DNA from: Henckelia pumila | Lineage: Eukaryota; Streptophyta; Magnoliopsida; Lamiales; Gesneriaceae | Direction: 5' to 3' | Assembly: GCF_033568475.1 (NCBI RefSeq) | Contig: NC_133122.1 | Location: 163,334,130 to 163,398,129, forward strand | Length of the DNA: 64,000 nucleotides | Shown: piece by piece, positions 1-11,437 of the stretch | Layout of the letters: each line of letters begins with the position of its first letter | Position numbering within the stretch: position 1 is the first letter of the stretch | Position numbers and translations under genes: made by a program | The notes under the pieces: generated by a model | The model's input: only the letters and a program-made list of their open reading frames with translations | Databases searched by the model: none | What the model was told of the DNA's origin: nothing

Positions 1-86
1 ATTATGGAATCGTTCCATACAAAATTTTAAACTTCCGCTGCACCGGGTATCAATCATAATTGATCTGAACGCCGCGTTCTCCAACA
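1..86 (+). repeat. Probable end of the copia 5' LTR
   Basis: The segment ends in CCAACA at 81-86 and contains a TTCCGCTGC block like the TTCTGCTGC block near the end of the 3' LTR (about 7299). The two LTR ends otherwise align poorly. The bases after 86 do not match the usual TGGTATCAGAGC primer-binding site. The boundary is therefore tentative. Positions 87-1201 are non-coding leader, including a poly(A) run near 571-592. Confidence 0.4.
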
Positions 87-1201
87 GGTGTATAATATGT
101 GATATTATGCATGAAGGATGATCAAAAGCCCAAGACCAATTTGCTAGGTGTATGCTAGGATATTTTATACTGTATGGTTGTAATAATTATCAAATTATAA
201 AGTGGGCTTGGTTTATGGCCCGTTCCCACCCCATGAGATGTATCCCTATTTGCCATGGATATTTTAATGTAAAATATTTCATAGTGGATGTTCAAGATTG
301 GAAGATGGTGGGTCATGATGAATTATGAAGATCCAAGACATGTAAATATTGAAAGCTTATGTAATTGTTGCATTTGCATCCCATGCATTCCCTAGGAATT
401 GGACCTAGGCCCGTGTTTGGCTCACATGGGCCAAATAGTTTTTGGGGTGATTGATCATCCTTGTTAATTATTATGTGCGTTATTATTTTATAATAACAAA
501 GTTGTATGAATCCGGCAAACATACGATCAAACATAGCGATTTTTAAAAATTAATGATGAGACCTTTTCAAAATTAAAAAAAAAAAAAAAAAAACCCTCAT
601 TTTGAATTAGATTCAAAATTTATATCAAGCCCGAAAAGGGAAATTATAAATTTGTTTATAATTTCGATGTCTTCCATCGATAATGGATGCATGACGAACG
701 CTAACCGTATTCAATGCTCGGCTCATTTTATTGGGGGGGCTTGGATGCCGGAAAGCTGTGACATCCATTGACATGGTGATGTGAACTACGTGGAACTCCC
801 ATGACTTCGGCTCATATTATTGGGGGAACTCATGGCGACTGTCCATTAAGGTTCGATATCGATGGGTAAGGTTTGACACGTAAAGATGAACGACGTCATT
901 TTATTGGGTCCTAATCAAGCGTGAGACAAAAGTTTACGTAAGGTTTGCATGGAGATGCAATTGGAAACTACCTTTTAGAAATCGTGATTGGCTGATTTTA
1001 TTCGGGATCATGATTGGCTAATTGGACCTTATGTACCTACTGAAGAAAGGAGTTTCCCGTTTTTACTAGAGGGTAGTAAAAATATCAAAACAGTGGGAGT
1101 AAATATTTATAAATTTAAAGTCCACACTTTATATCTTATTAAATATTTTAAAATAGTCATTGACATTTATCTGTTATTATTTTCAGTACAAGTTTTTGAC
1201 A

Positions 1202-4200
1202 ATGTCATCAATTCGCAATCCGCTATCTACTATACTCGACAAACATTTACTGACCGGTCCAAATTACCTCGATTGGCTAAGAAATCTGAAAATCTTCTTG
1301 AACTCGGAGAGGATTGCATACACACTTGATGAGTCGCCCCCTGATACGGCTCCGACTGATTGCAGCCCTGAGGAGCTACAGACTTACAAGGATTGGTGTG
1401 ACCATGACTTGAAAGCCAAGTGTTATATGCAGGCTTCTATGAATGATGAGCTTCAGCGACGTTTTAAGAGTGCAAAGCATGCTGCTGACATTCATTTTCA
1501 TCTCAAAGAACTCTTTGTTGAACAAACACGCCCACTTCGACATGCGATTGTCAAGGAGCTAATCACTTTGTGCATGCGAGATGGGGCTTCGGTCCATGAG
1601 CATGGCCTGAAGTTGATTGGGCTCGTGGAGAAACTCGTTAGCATGGATCTTGTGCTACCAACTGAGTTGACCACAGACGTGTTGCTCTTGTCACTGCCTA
1701 GCTCATTTGATCCTTTTGTGGTGAATTTCAACATGAACAAGTTAGATCCAACCCTTGAGGAGTTGGTTAACATGCTTGTTACGTTTGAATCCACAATCAA
1801 GAAAGAGAAGCCGGTTCTTTATGTGGGATCTTCATCTGGTTCAAAGATTAGACCACGTGGGAAGGGAAAGAAGTGTTCTTTCCATGCTCCCAAAAAGAAT
1901 GTGCCCTTGAAGAGGCAAGCTTCGAGTCCCGTTGTGATAACCACACCAGTAAAGGCTAACAAGACTAATGACATCTGTCATCACTGCAAGAAACCTGGAC
2001 ATTGGAAACGTAATTGCAAGGAATATCTTGACCAGAATGGTTCTGGAAAAGGTATGTTCTACATTGAAGTAAACATTTCACTTAACTCTTCTTCTTGGGT
2101 ATTGGATACCGGCTGTGGCTCACATCTCTGTAATGATTTGCAGGTGATGGCAAGAAGTAGGAGACTCAGAGATGGTGAGACCTTCTTGAGGATGGGCAAT
2201 GGGGCAAGAGTTGCAGCCAAAGCTATTGGAGATGTTTACTTATTGTTGGACAATGATTTTAAATTATGTTTGAGAGATGTTTTGTTTGTACCAGATTTGG
2301 TGAAAAACATTGTTTCCATTTCTATGCTTGATAAAGATGAATATTCTTGTTTATTTGGCAAAGGTGTTTGCAATATTTACAAGAATGAATGTTTAATTGG
2401 TACAGGAAAATTGGAAAATGATCTCTATAATTTAAAATTGAAAGATATTCCTATGTATAATGTCCAAGAGATATCAACAACATCCAAAAGAAAACAAGAT
2501 ACTCTTAATCCAGCACACTTATGGCATGCTCGATTAGGTCATATATCTTTTAAAAGGATGAACAAGCTAGTGGGAGAAGGCATGTTTGATATGTCTGATA
2601 TTAATTCTCTTACTACTTGTGAACCCTGTCTAAAAGGAAAGATGACCAAAATTCCCTTTAAGGGCCATGTGGAGCGAGCCAATGGACTGTTGGATTTGAT
2701 CCATACAGATGTGTGTGGTCCACTTAGCATCACCACTAAGCACAGACATTCTTACTTCATTACCTTTACCGATGAATTCTCTAGGTATGGGTATGTGTAT
2801 TTGATGAAATACAAATCTAAAGCTTTTGAAAAGTTCAAAGGATTCAAAAATGAAGTAGAAAAACAATTGGGACGAAGCATCAAGGCACTTTGATCGGATC
2901 GAGGTGGTGAATACTTGAGTACTGAATTCCAAGAGTATCTTAGGGAGAATGGGATTCTCTCACAGTGGACTCCTCCTGTACACCTCAGTTGAATGGTGTT
3001 TCGAAACGTCGTAATCGGACTTTGATGGACATGGTTTGGTCTATGATGGGGTTCACGGAGTTGCCGCCATCCTTTTGGGGATATGCGCTTGAGACAGCGG
3101 CACTGTTGTTGAACAATGTCCATTCAAAGGCAGTTGATAAAACATCATATGACATATGGATGGGAAAGCATCCAAAGTATTCTTATATTAGAATATGGGG
3201 GTGCCCTGCTTATGTGAAGCAGATAGTGGGAGATAAATTGGATGCTCGATCCATTTTATGCTACTTCGTGGGATATCCAAGGAATTCGGTTGGATATTAT
3301 TTCTATCATACCAAAGAAACAAAGGTGTTTGTTTCTAGGAATGCAACCTTCTTGGAGAAGGAATTTCTATTGGATAGAAAATGGGAGATGATAGAACTCG
3401 AAGAAGTTCAAGAAACACCCACGATTGTGGAACCCACACCCAAATAGCCAAGAGAGGAGATACAAGCTCCTAGAAGATCCGAGAGGATCTCAAGACCACC
3501 TTTGAGGTATGGTCTGCTTCTTGAAGAGGGCCAAGATGAGCCTGACCATGGATGTGATCCAAGGACCTTCAAGGAAGCGTTGTCTGATGCCGATTCATCC
3601 AAATGGCTTGAAGCTATGGAATCTGAGATGAATTCCATGTATTCGAACCAAGTGTGGAATCTTGTGGATCCACCTGAAGGAATTGTTCCTATAGGGTGTA
3701 AATGGATTTACAAGAGGAAGCTTGGGACGGATGGGAAGGTTGTGACCTTCAAGGCTCGATTGGTAGCAAAAGGTTATACTCAAAGACAAGGAGTTGACTT
3801 TGAAGAAACTTTTTCTCCAGTCGCAATGTTCAAGTCTATTAGGATAATGCTTGCCATTGCCGCATGGTATGACTATGAAATATGGCAGATGGATGTGAAG
3901 ACAGCTTTTCTTAATGGGGATATTAAGGAAGAAATTTATATGTCTCAACCTGAAGGGTTCACATCTATCGAAAGTGAGCATAAAGTATGCAAACTTCATA
4001 GATCTATTTATGGTCTCAAACAGGCATCTAGGAGCTGGAACCTCAGATTTGATGGTACAATCAAAGAGTTTCGGTTTACTAAGAATCCTGAGGAACCATG
4101 TGTGTATAAGAAGGTCAGTGGGAGTGCTGTTACATTCCTGGTACTTTATGTTGATGACATTCTACTCATTGGAAATGATGTAGGAATGTTGCAATCAACT

Positions 4201-5133
4201 AAAGTATGGTTATCGAGTAAGTTCTCGATGAAGGACTTGGGTGAAGCATCTTTTGTATTGGGAATACAAATCTATCGGGATAGATCAAAAAGATTGCTTG
4301 GTCTGACCCAGTCCACATACATTGATACCATCGTGAAGAGGTTCTCGATGGATGAGTCTAAGAGAGGACATCTACCAATGTGTCATGGCGTGTCTCTATC
4401 CAAGTCCATGTCTCCCAAGAATGATGCAGAGATAGAGACGATGACACGCATTCCATATGCATCTGCAATTGGTAGTATCATGTATGCGATGATATCTACA
4501 CATCCTGACGTGGCCTTTGCACTTAGTGTTACAAGTAGATATCAATCAAACCCTGGTCTTTCACATTGGAAAGCTGTGAAAGACATTCTCAAGTATTTGA
4601 GAAGGACTAAGAATATGTTCTTGGTTTATGGTGGTGGAGAACTAAAATTGGAAGGCTATACCGACTCTAGCTTCCAAAGCGACGTTGATGATTCGAAGTC
4701 AACTTCCGGTTTTATATTCATGCTCAATGGTGCTGCTGTTTGTTGGAAGAGTTCCAAGCAAAATAGCACTGCGGATTCAACCACTGAGGCAGAATATATT
4801 GCTACATCCGATGCTGCAAAGGAAGCTGTTTGGATTAGGAATTTCGTCCAAGAGTTGGGCGTTATTCCTAATGGAGTTGATCCATTCCCGGTATACTGCG
4901 ACAACACTGGTGCCGTTGCTCAGGCAAAAGAACCAAGGTCTCATCAGAAATCCAAACATGTACTGAGAAAATACCACATCATTTGGGAAATTGTGGAACA
5001 AGGAGATGTCTTGTTAGACAGAGTCGCCTCCGCAGATAATGTTGCTGATCCACTAACTAAGCCTTTACCAGGACCATTGTTCGAAAAGCATTGTGAATCA
5101 ATGGGTTTGAATAATATGGGTAGTTGGCTCTAG
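1202..5133 (+). pseudogene. Copia gag-pol polyprotein, broken
   Basis: Start chosen at the ATG at 1202 (MSSIRNPLST), as expected for copia Gag. Gag runs to a CCHC zinc knuckle at 1976-2017 (CHHCKKPGHWKRNC). The protease has a DTG at 2105-2113. Integrase has its HHCC finger near 2520-2640 and the first catalytic Asp near 2710. RT carries YVDD at 4147-4158, and RNase H ends near 5100 with the ADPLTKPL-type motif. Lesions are a TGA at 2891-2893, a frameshift near 2970-2985 and a TAG at 3445-3447. The residue at the integrase catalytic Glu position (in NGVSKRRNR, near 3001) is Lys. RT and RNase H form one long open frame from 3448. The family is certain; activity of this copy is very unlikely. 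Confidence 0.92.
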
Positions 5134-5136
5134 TGC

Positions 5137-5147
5137 AAGTGGGAGAT
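5137..5147 (+). other. Copia polypurine tract
   Basis: A purine-rich AAGTGGGAGAT lies directly before the TGTTAGAG start of the 3' LTR and just after the pol stop at 5133. This is the expected site for plus-strand DNA priming. Confidence 0.8.
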
Positions 5148-6701
5148 TGTTAGAGTAGGTGCCCGTCGAGCCAATGTGTTGGCCGATGGTCCTTGTGAGA
5201 ACTCTTGTATGACAATCTTTATTTTAATAATATTTCACATTATTTAATTTGGCAAATCTTTATCAATATACTCATGCTAGCTGCATAGATAAAGCTCTTG
5301 AATATACAAATAGTAGAAAGAATATGAGATAGTCATGTGATGACTATCATGAAACTCATATTTGGAATACTGTATATTCTAAACTGTTCCTAGTCGATTC
5401 AGCCGCCATAAAGAAGGATAAAGGCCGCTCGAGCTTGAGACTAGTATTTGTGATGTGAGTACCATGTTTCATTGGTAGGGGACATGGAGATGTCCAAACA
5501 TGCAAATAGGTGCTCCCTGTAGAGTGCACTGAACAACCCTCCCTAAAGGACTTTCCAAGTGGCTTTCACTTATCGAGTGGAGAAGTCCTAGTTTATGGTT
5601 GTACACCATTAGTCCTTATTACCCGGGACAACATGGAGACTCTATATGCTAGTGCTTCACTTTGACTTGTTTACCGACTCATCTGGAGTCATCAGGTGGC
5701 AATGTTGGGTGTTGTGACAAAACATATAGGAGTCAATGCATTGTAGTCGGGGATTCACCGCTTACCTATGGGTATGGATATCCTATGTTATCTCATGCAT
5801 ACGTAGCTTGAAATCTATGATCAGAGTAGGTGGTAATTAAGAAAGGGGTTTCTTGAATTACACCTTCGATGCAACTACGGCATGAAACATAGTTATCGAT
5901 TCAATGACAACTCTCGATAAACCAATGGTTGTCGAATCGGTCGGGATATATGAGTTGAAGGGACCATACTGTACGCTAACCATAATTGATTGGTTCTTGC
6001 AGGCACTATCATTTGATACCTAGGGAGTCATGTAAGCGATGCTGCTAGACGTTTCACATGACTGGTTGGGGTACTATCAGACTTGAGTTTTCTGACGTTC
6101 TTATTATCAATGAGTTGATCAATAAGAATGGAGCTATATAGGGTATGCTCATATAAGGAACTTGTTGATCCTGAATCATATGGAGATGTGAACCCACTGC
6201 TAGTTGTATCAGTGAACCATTGAGGGTCACACAAGTACTAGCTTTCTAGATCCCGTTGAGATTAAAATAAGTTCAATGTGTTGAACAACTTATAAAGGAG
6301 TTTATAAGTAAAATAAATTAGAAGTTTGATTTCTAAATTGGAGAATGAATGAAATTAGTAAATTTTAATTTGTGAATGTGTTCCAAGATTAAAAGTTGAC
6401 TTAAAATAATTAGTTTATGAAAATGGTGATTTTCTAAACTATTATTTTGAACTTAGTTAATTAATTCAAGTGTTGAATTAATTTAACACTAGTTGACATT
6501 TTAATAATTAAATTAATTCAAGTGTTGAATTAATTAAACACTATTGAGTCTAGTAGAGCTCAAATAAAATAGTGTTATATATAATTATTGTTACTAATGT
6601 ACTTGAATGAGTTCAAGTTGAATTTGATTAATTGATTAAACCTAAATGGGTTTAGGTTTAATAATTAATTAAAATAAGTTCAAAAACCATTTTAATATAT
6701 A

Positions 6702-6751
<50 letters not shown>

Positions 6752-7338
6752 GCGTGTATATATATATATAATATATATATATATATGTATGTGTGTGATG
6801 GAATTTGAAGGGTTGGAAGATTGGATGCAATTTTCCATGCAAGTCATGCATTTTTCTATGCATGGTTTTAATTGTATCTAATCAATTCTTTTCCATTAAT
6901 ATAATATACACACATTACACAATATTCCATTCCAATTCTTATGGTGGCCGAACACTTTGTTCAAAAACTCTCCAAGTTTTTCTTTTCATTTTTGAGGGAG
7001 AAAGAAAAGAAATATCAATGCAAAATTCTCTAAATATTCTAGTGCATATTTAGAGCGGATCTAGATCGTCTAGTCGTGGACCTAATTCGGAGGCTCGAAG
7101 TGTTGAATCCATTATGAGCAAGGAGTGCTCTTGAAAGCTTGTAGATTGAGTCTACCCTTTTCAAGAGCCTAGTTATCTATCAACTTGGTTGGAGCCATAA
7201 ATCAATCTTTGAGATTGATAGGTAAAATTCTAAACACCCTTTTAAGTTTTTGAATACTACACAAGTGCTCGGATTTCTTTTATTAAAATTTTTATATTTC
7301 TGCTGCGTTTTCGGGCACGAGTTAACCGATCCCCTTCA
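5148..7338 (+). repeat. Copia 3' LTR, 2191 bp
   Basis: The LTR starts TGTTAGAGTAGG and ends CCCCTTCA, flanked on the right by interrupted Ty3 coding sequence. It is long for a copia LTR. Its middle (about 6300-6800) is AT-rich, with repeated GAATTAATT-type blocks and a long AT dinucleotide run. The 5-bp target duplication expected at 7339-7343 (ATGTC) would have its partner left of the window. No gene lies in the LTR; short ORFs there are shadows. Confidence 0.85.
6701..6786. repeat. AT dinucleotide microsatellite in LTR
   Basis: A long run of alternating T and A, interrupted once by AGGCGTG near 6751-6757. Confidence 0.9.
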
Positions 7339-9544
7339 ATGTCTATACTTGATGGTAATGTTATTTATAGCCCTACAATCCACACACATACGCCAAGATC
7401 CATCTTTCTTAGGTACTAATAACACATGCACTGCACATGGTGACATCGACTCACGCATAAAACCTTTATATAAGAGCTCACTTACCTGTCTTTACAGTTC
7501 CTTGGTCTCCTCTGGATTGCTCCTATAAGCTGGATGGTTCGGCAATGCACTCCCGGGTACGAAGTCGATCTGATGCTCAATCCCTCTCAAATGTGGTAAT
7601 CCTTGAGGTAGTTCCTCCGGAAACAAATCCTCGAACTCCTGCAAAAGAGATGTAACAATGCTCAGAAGATCTCCGGCTATATCACTTGTGTTTAGGAGAA
7701 ATTTCTTATAAAATATTAAAACAAGTGGAACATGAGAACTCAAAACATCTCTCAACTCACTCTTTTAAGCTATATACATTTTTTTTCAGTCTCTTTTCTT
7801 TCACTTTTTTCTCATCTCTTTTTTTTCTCACTTTTCTTTTCCAAGGCCATCTCACTTTTTTTATCACTCTTTTTTTGGTCTCATCTCTCTTTTTCCTTTT
7901 CATTTGATCCTCCAACACTTGCTTTGGAGACATGGGTAACAATACAATAGACTCTTTTGTCATAGTAAAAGAATACTTATTTCTAAACCCGTCATGCACT
8001 ACTCTTCTATCAAACTACCATGGTCTACCTAAAAATATATGACAAGCATGCATAGGTACCACATCACACACTACCTCATCAGCATACTTACCAATAGAAA
8101 ATGGAACCGCTACTTGTTTGTTCACCCTCACCTCCGCACATTCATTAAACCACTGCAACTTATATGGATGAGGATGCTTTAAAATATGCAACCCCAATTT
8201 CTCCACCAACTCACAAATGGATACATTTGTACAACTCCCACCATCAATAATGAGACTACACACCTTCCCATTAACAAAGCAACGAGTATGAAAAAGATTT
8301 TCTCGCTGACTCTCTTCCTCCTCCTTATGGTGTGTATTTAAAATTCTCCTAGTGACCAACAACTCACCAAACACCGCACCATATCCCTCATAATCAAGAT
8401 CCTCAAATGCAGGCATATCATCATAATTCTCCTCACCCCCATCACTCTCAGACTTAACATCAGCACAAGCATCAATAATCATCAATTTCTTATTTGGGAA
8501 TTGGCTAGCAATATGACCAACACCTTGAAACCTAAAACACTTAATATCTATAGAACGAATATTAAAAGCCTCAGGTGTACCTTTTGCTACTTGATTTTGC
8601 GCCTCCAGTTTGGTGTCATATTTTGGTTTGGACACCAGCTTGTTATCATCCCGTTTCGCAACGTTTGGATTCCAAGAAGTTGACGACCCTCCACGGGCAG
8701 GCAATCGACCAGCTCCTCTTCTCTTGAGCTGTTGCTCCACCTTCATGGTCGTCTGTACCATATCATCCAAATCAAAATAGTGATGAAGCTCCAATTGATC
8801 TTGGATCTCCCTATTTAAGCCACAAAGAAATCGAGCCATTTTAGCCTCGTTATCTTCCTCAATATTGGTCCAGATCATCGTGGTCTCTAGTTCCTTATAG
8901 TAATCCTCCACGCTCCTAGACCCCTGTTTCAAAGTCTGCAAACGCATATACATATCACGATAATAATGGTTAGGCACAAATTGCTTCCTCATGACACGCT
9001 TCATCTCATCCCACGTCTCAACAGGTTGCTCTACACACCACCTTCTAGTGGTCACTAGTTGATCCCACCAAATTAATGCATAATCAACAAACTCAACCAC
9101 TGCCAACCTCACTTTCTTAAGATCAGAATAGTGATGGCAGTCAAGCACAAACTCCACACGCTTTTCCCACTCCAGATACGCTTCCGGATCAGACTTCCCA
9201 TGAAATGCTGGAATTTTCATCTCAATACTACTAATATTCTCATCCTCTATATTCCCCTCAGTGTATTTTTCACGCACCGCTTCTCGCCTATTTCTACCCC
9301 CATGTACTCGTCTCTCCCTATCCCAATTTTCATCACAACTCTCTTCACCATCCTCAAATTCATTCACCTTCCTACTTTTACTCCTACTCCCACTACCACT
9401 ACTCTCCTCTAGCTTACTCAACCTCTAATGTATTGGCCCCAACTCCAACCTCATCGCCTTAGTAAAATTTCCCACCAACACATCCATATGAACCTTGGAA
9501 ATTCCTTGGTTCACACTCTCACTAGCATATTTTTTAGGATTCAT
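7339..9544 (-). pseudogene. Ty3-type gag-pol, broken and split by the copia insertion
   Basis: Read on the minus strand. Start chosen at the ATG at 9544 (MNPKKYASES); the frame meets a TAG at 9425-9427 and then stays open to 8015. It contains a retrotransposon Gag domain (about 9240-8750) and a zinc-knuckle relic near 8548-8500 in which two Cys positions are Phe (CFRFQGVGHIASQF). The protease has an IDGGSCTN active-site motif near 8250. A TAG at 8015-8017, a frameshift near 7755 and a TAA at 7492-7494 follow. The reverse transcriptase begins with PEELPQGLPHLRG and breaks off exactly at 7339 after [13 protein letters not shown]. The rest of pol must lie left of the copia element, outside the window. 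Confidence 0.88.
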
Positions 9545-9894
9545 TGTACCTGCAAGAAAATATTAGTAATAAAATTTCCTCACACAAGTTCACACAAGTC
9601 ACTCCAAACGAATCACTCAACACTCTTCTTTTTTCACTCAAAATATATGTAGTAAGCTTTGCTTTGTGGAGTGATTTTTAAACCCTCAAGTTAAAAACTT
9701 GTAGACTCCAAAAAATTGACTTCACGGAAGATTGAACAAACACAAGTGAAAAGAAACCTATGGAGATTCGATTATATGATACCCAAGGATGAATCAAGAC
9801 ACAAAACTGGAAATATTACCACAAGTTATTTTGCTCCTTTATATTTTTTTTTGTTTTGAAGCAATTTTTGGTCCTTCTATTTTTTTTTACCGAG

Positions 9895-9930
<36 letters not shown>

Positions 9931-10044
9931 TTTTTAAGAAAAAATTACTTAGAGCACAAGACACGAAACTTGGGCAACAAGATAGAAACAACGAAGACTT
10001 GACGAAGAATAGATTTAGATGAAGAACAAAGAACGACTACGAAG
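9545..10044 (-). repeat. Leader and possible LTR remnant of the Ty3 element
   Basis: Non-coding sequence upstream (minus strand) of the Ty3 gag start. A GGTATCATATAATCGAATC stretch near 9765-9785 could be a decayed primer-binding site, with LTR sequence above it. There is an AT run near 9900-9926. The segment stops at the TG start of the neighbouring Sirevirus LTR. No gene is seen. Confidence 0.35.
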
Positions 10045-11231
10045 TGTTGGGGATCGATATAGTGTGTAGAGGGGGGGGTGAATACACAATATTGATAGTA
10101 TTTAAAATCTAATGCAATATGGTTGAGTAAATGTTAGTTCACTCGACCGGTTTTCTTTTAGCCTGCTAGAAATATAAGAGCAACTATGATTAGTGCGGAA
10201 ATAGCTCTCAATATGCTAGATGATATCCATGGAATGATGCAATGCAATAACTTAAGTAGACACAGATATGTTTCTTGGATGTTCGGAGCTCAATCTCCTA
10301 CGTCACCCCTTCTTCCACCTCGGAAGGATTCACTAGAAGACTTTGGTTATTACAACATCTTGAAATACACCCGATCCAAGTTAGGACTTATCCAATGCCT
10401 AATATGGAACTCCTAGATTCACAGTGATAAGATTTAAAGCTCTTATCAAGCTTTTCTTCAGATGGTGATGATGATTGTCTTAGTCTCTCGAGGACTTAAG
10501 ACTTCTCAAATCCTTGCATCAGGTAGCGTTCTTCAAACGATATCTGGATTTGAGCAACCCTTGAAAAAGATCTCTTTGAAGATCGGATAAGGCTGTTAAA
10601 GCTAAGGGTTTTCTATATGAGCGGTTGAGTATTCAAGATGGGTTCGAGAGCTCAGATAGACATATTTTCAATAAGCGTTGTTGTGTTGTGTTCTGTCGTA
10701 TATTTTGTCTAGAGAGGCTTTGATATATATAGCCTTAGTCTTCAACGTCTTTCTTTTTTGTCCAACGGTAGGATTTCCCTACTGACAAAGCTTTCTGAAT
10801 ATTTCATACTGGGAGCGCCTTTAATTGTCTATTTAATGTGTCGCTCACATTAAATGCTATTTTAGGATTTCTCACTTTATCATATGAATCATTAAATGCT
10901 TCGTCCTTTTGATTTTCAGTTGTCTTGTCACTTTCTGAGATCTGGGAAACTGTAACTTCGAGATGTAGCGTATAGCTTTCTGTATTTGAAGTTCGGTAGA
11001 TATCTCAGTCGGTAGATATGTCTTTGTTCCGTTTGACATACAACTGCTTTGCATGCTTTGGCTGCCGTCGGTAGATGTGTCTTAGTTCGGTTGACGTAGC
11101 TATTTTGCATGCTTTGGCTGACGTCGGTAGATATGTCTTTGTTCGGTTGACGTAGCTGCTTATACAAATAAATGGCGGCCGACTAAACAACAAAGTATTG
11201 TTTTGTTATCACCAAAAGTCAGGATTCAACA
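10045..11231 (-). repeat. Sirevirus 3' LTR, 1187 bp
   Basis: On the minus strand it starts TGTTGAATCCTGAC at 11231 and ends CGATCCCCAACA at 10045. Near the end is a run of C (TTCACCCCCCCC, about 10060-10085) of the kind I associate with Sirevirus LTR ends. A TATATATA promoter-like box lies near 10728-10735 on the minus strand. No target duplication can be tested because the other end of the element is lost. Confidence 0.8.
11007..11161 (-). repeat. Tandem repeats in the upstream part of the Sirevirus LTR
   Basis: Two full copies and one partial copy of a unit of about 55-60 bp, each with GTCGGTAGATATGTCTTTGT-like sequence followed by GCATGCTTTGGCTG. They lie in the U3 part of the LTR, where repeats can act as transcriptional enhancers; that role is an inference. 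Confidence 0.75.
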
Positions 11232-11250
11232 ATTTCCCCCTTTTTGGTGA
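11232..11250 (-). other. Sirevirus polypurine tract
   Basis: On the minus strand, CACCAAAAAGGGGGAAAT immediately precedes the TGTTGAATCC start of the 3' LTR. Confidence 0.8.
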
Positions 11251-11437
11251 TGACAAAACCTAGGCCCCAAAAATCATTTAAAGAAGATAGAAGACGAAAT
11301 GAATTCATTGTGAAGATGAATTGCATTGAACAATTAATGTTACAAGCAATCATTGATAAGTAGCAGTGGAAACCTATTACACCTACATTGCGTTAAGTGA
11401 ATAAAATGTACATAAAATGTACCTTACTTCCTTTGCA

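Larger units (their letters stand above)
1..7338 (+). mobile_element. Ty1/copia LTR retrotransposon, left end outside window
   Basis: The order is leader, gag, protease, integrase, reverse transcriptase, RNase H, polypurine tract and 3' LTR, which is the copia order (integrase before RT). The 3' LTR begins at 5148 (TGTTAGAG) and ends at 7338 (CCCCTTCA). Its right junction is exact, because the minus-strand Ty3 reverse transcriptase resumes at 7339 on a codon boundary. The copia element therefore inserted into that Ty3 element and is younger than it. Most of the 5' LTR lies left of the window. The coding region is broken, so this copy cannot act alone. Confidence 0.9.

Noticed and set aside
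988..1329. 113-codon plus-strand ORF before copia gag
   Set aside because: It overlaps the true gag start in another frame and has no retroelement motif.
2752..3123. Minus-strand ORFs under copia pol
   Set aside because: Shadows of the integrase and RT coding strand.
7686..7950. Plus-strand ORFs rich in Phe/Ser over the Ty3 pol
   Set aside because: Antisense of a Lys-rich Ty3 stretch; low complexity.
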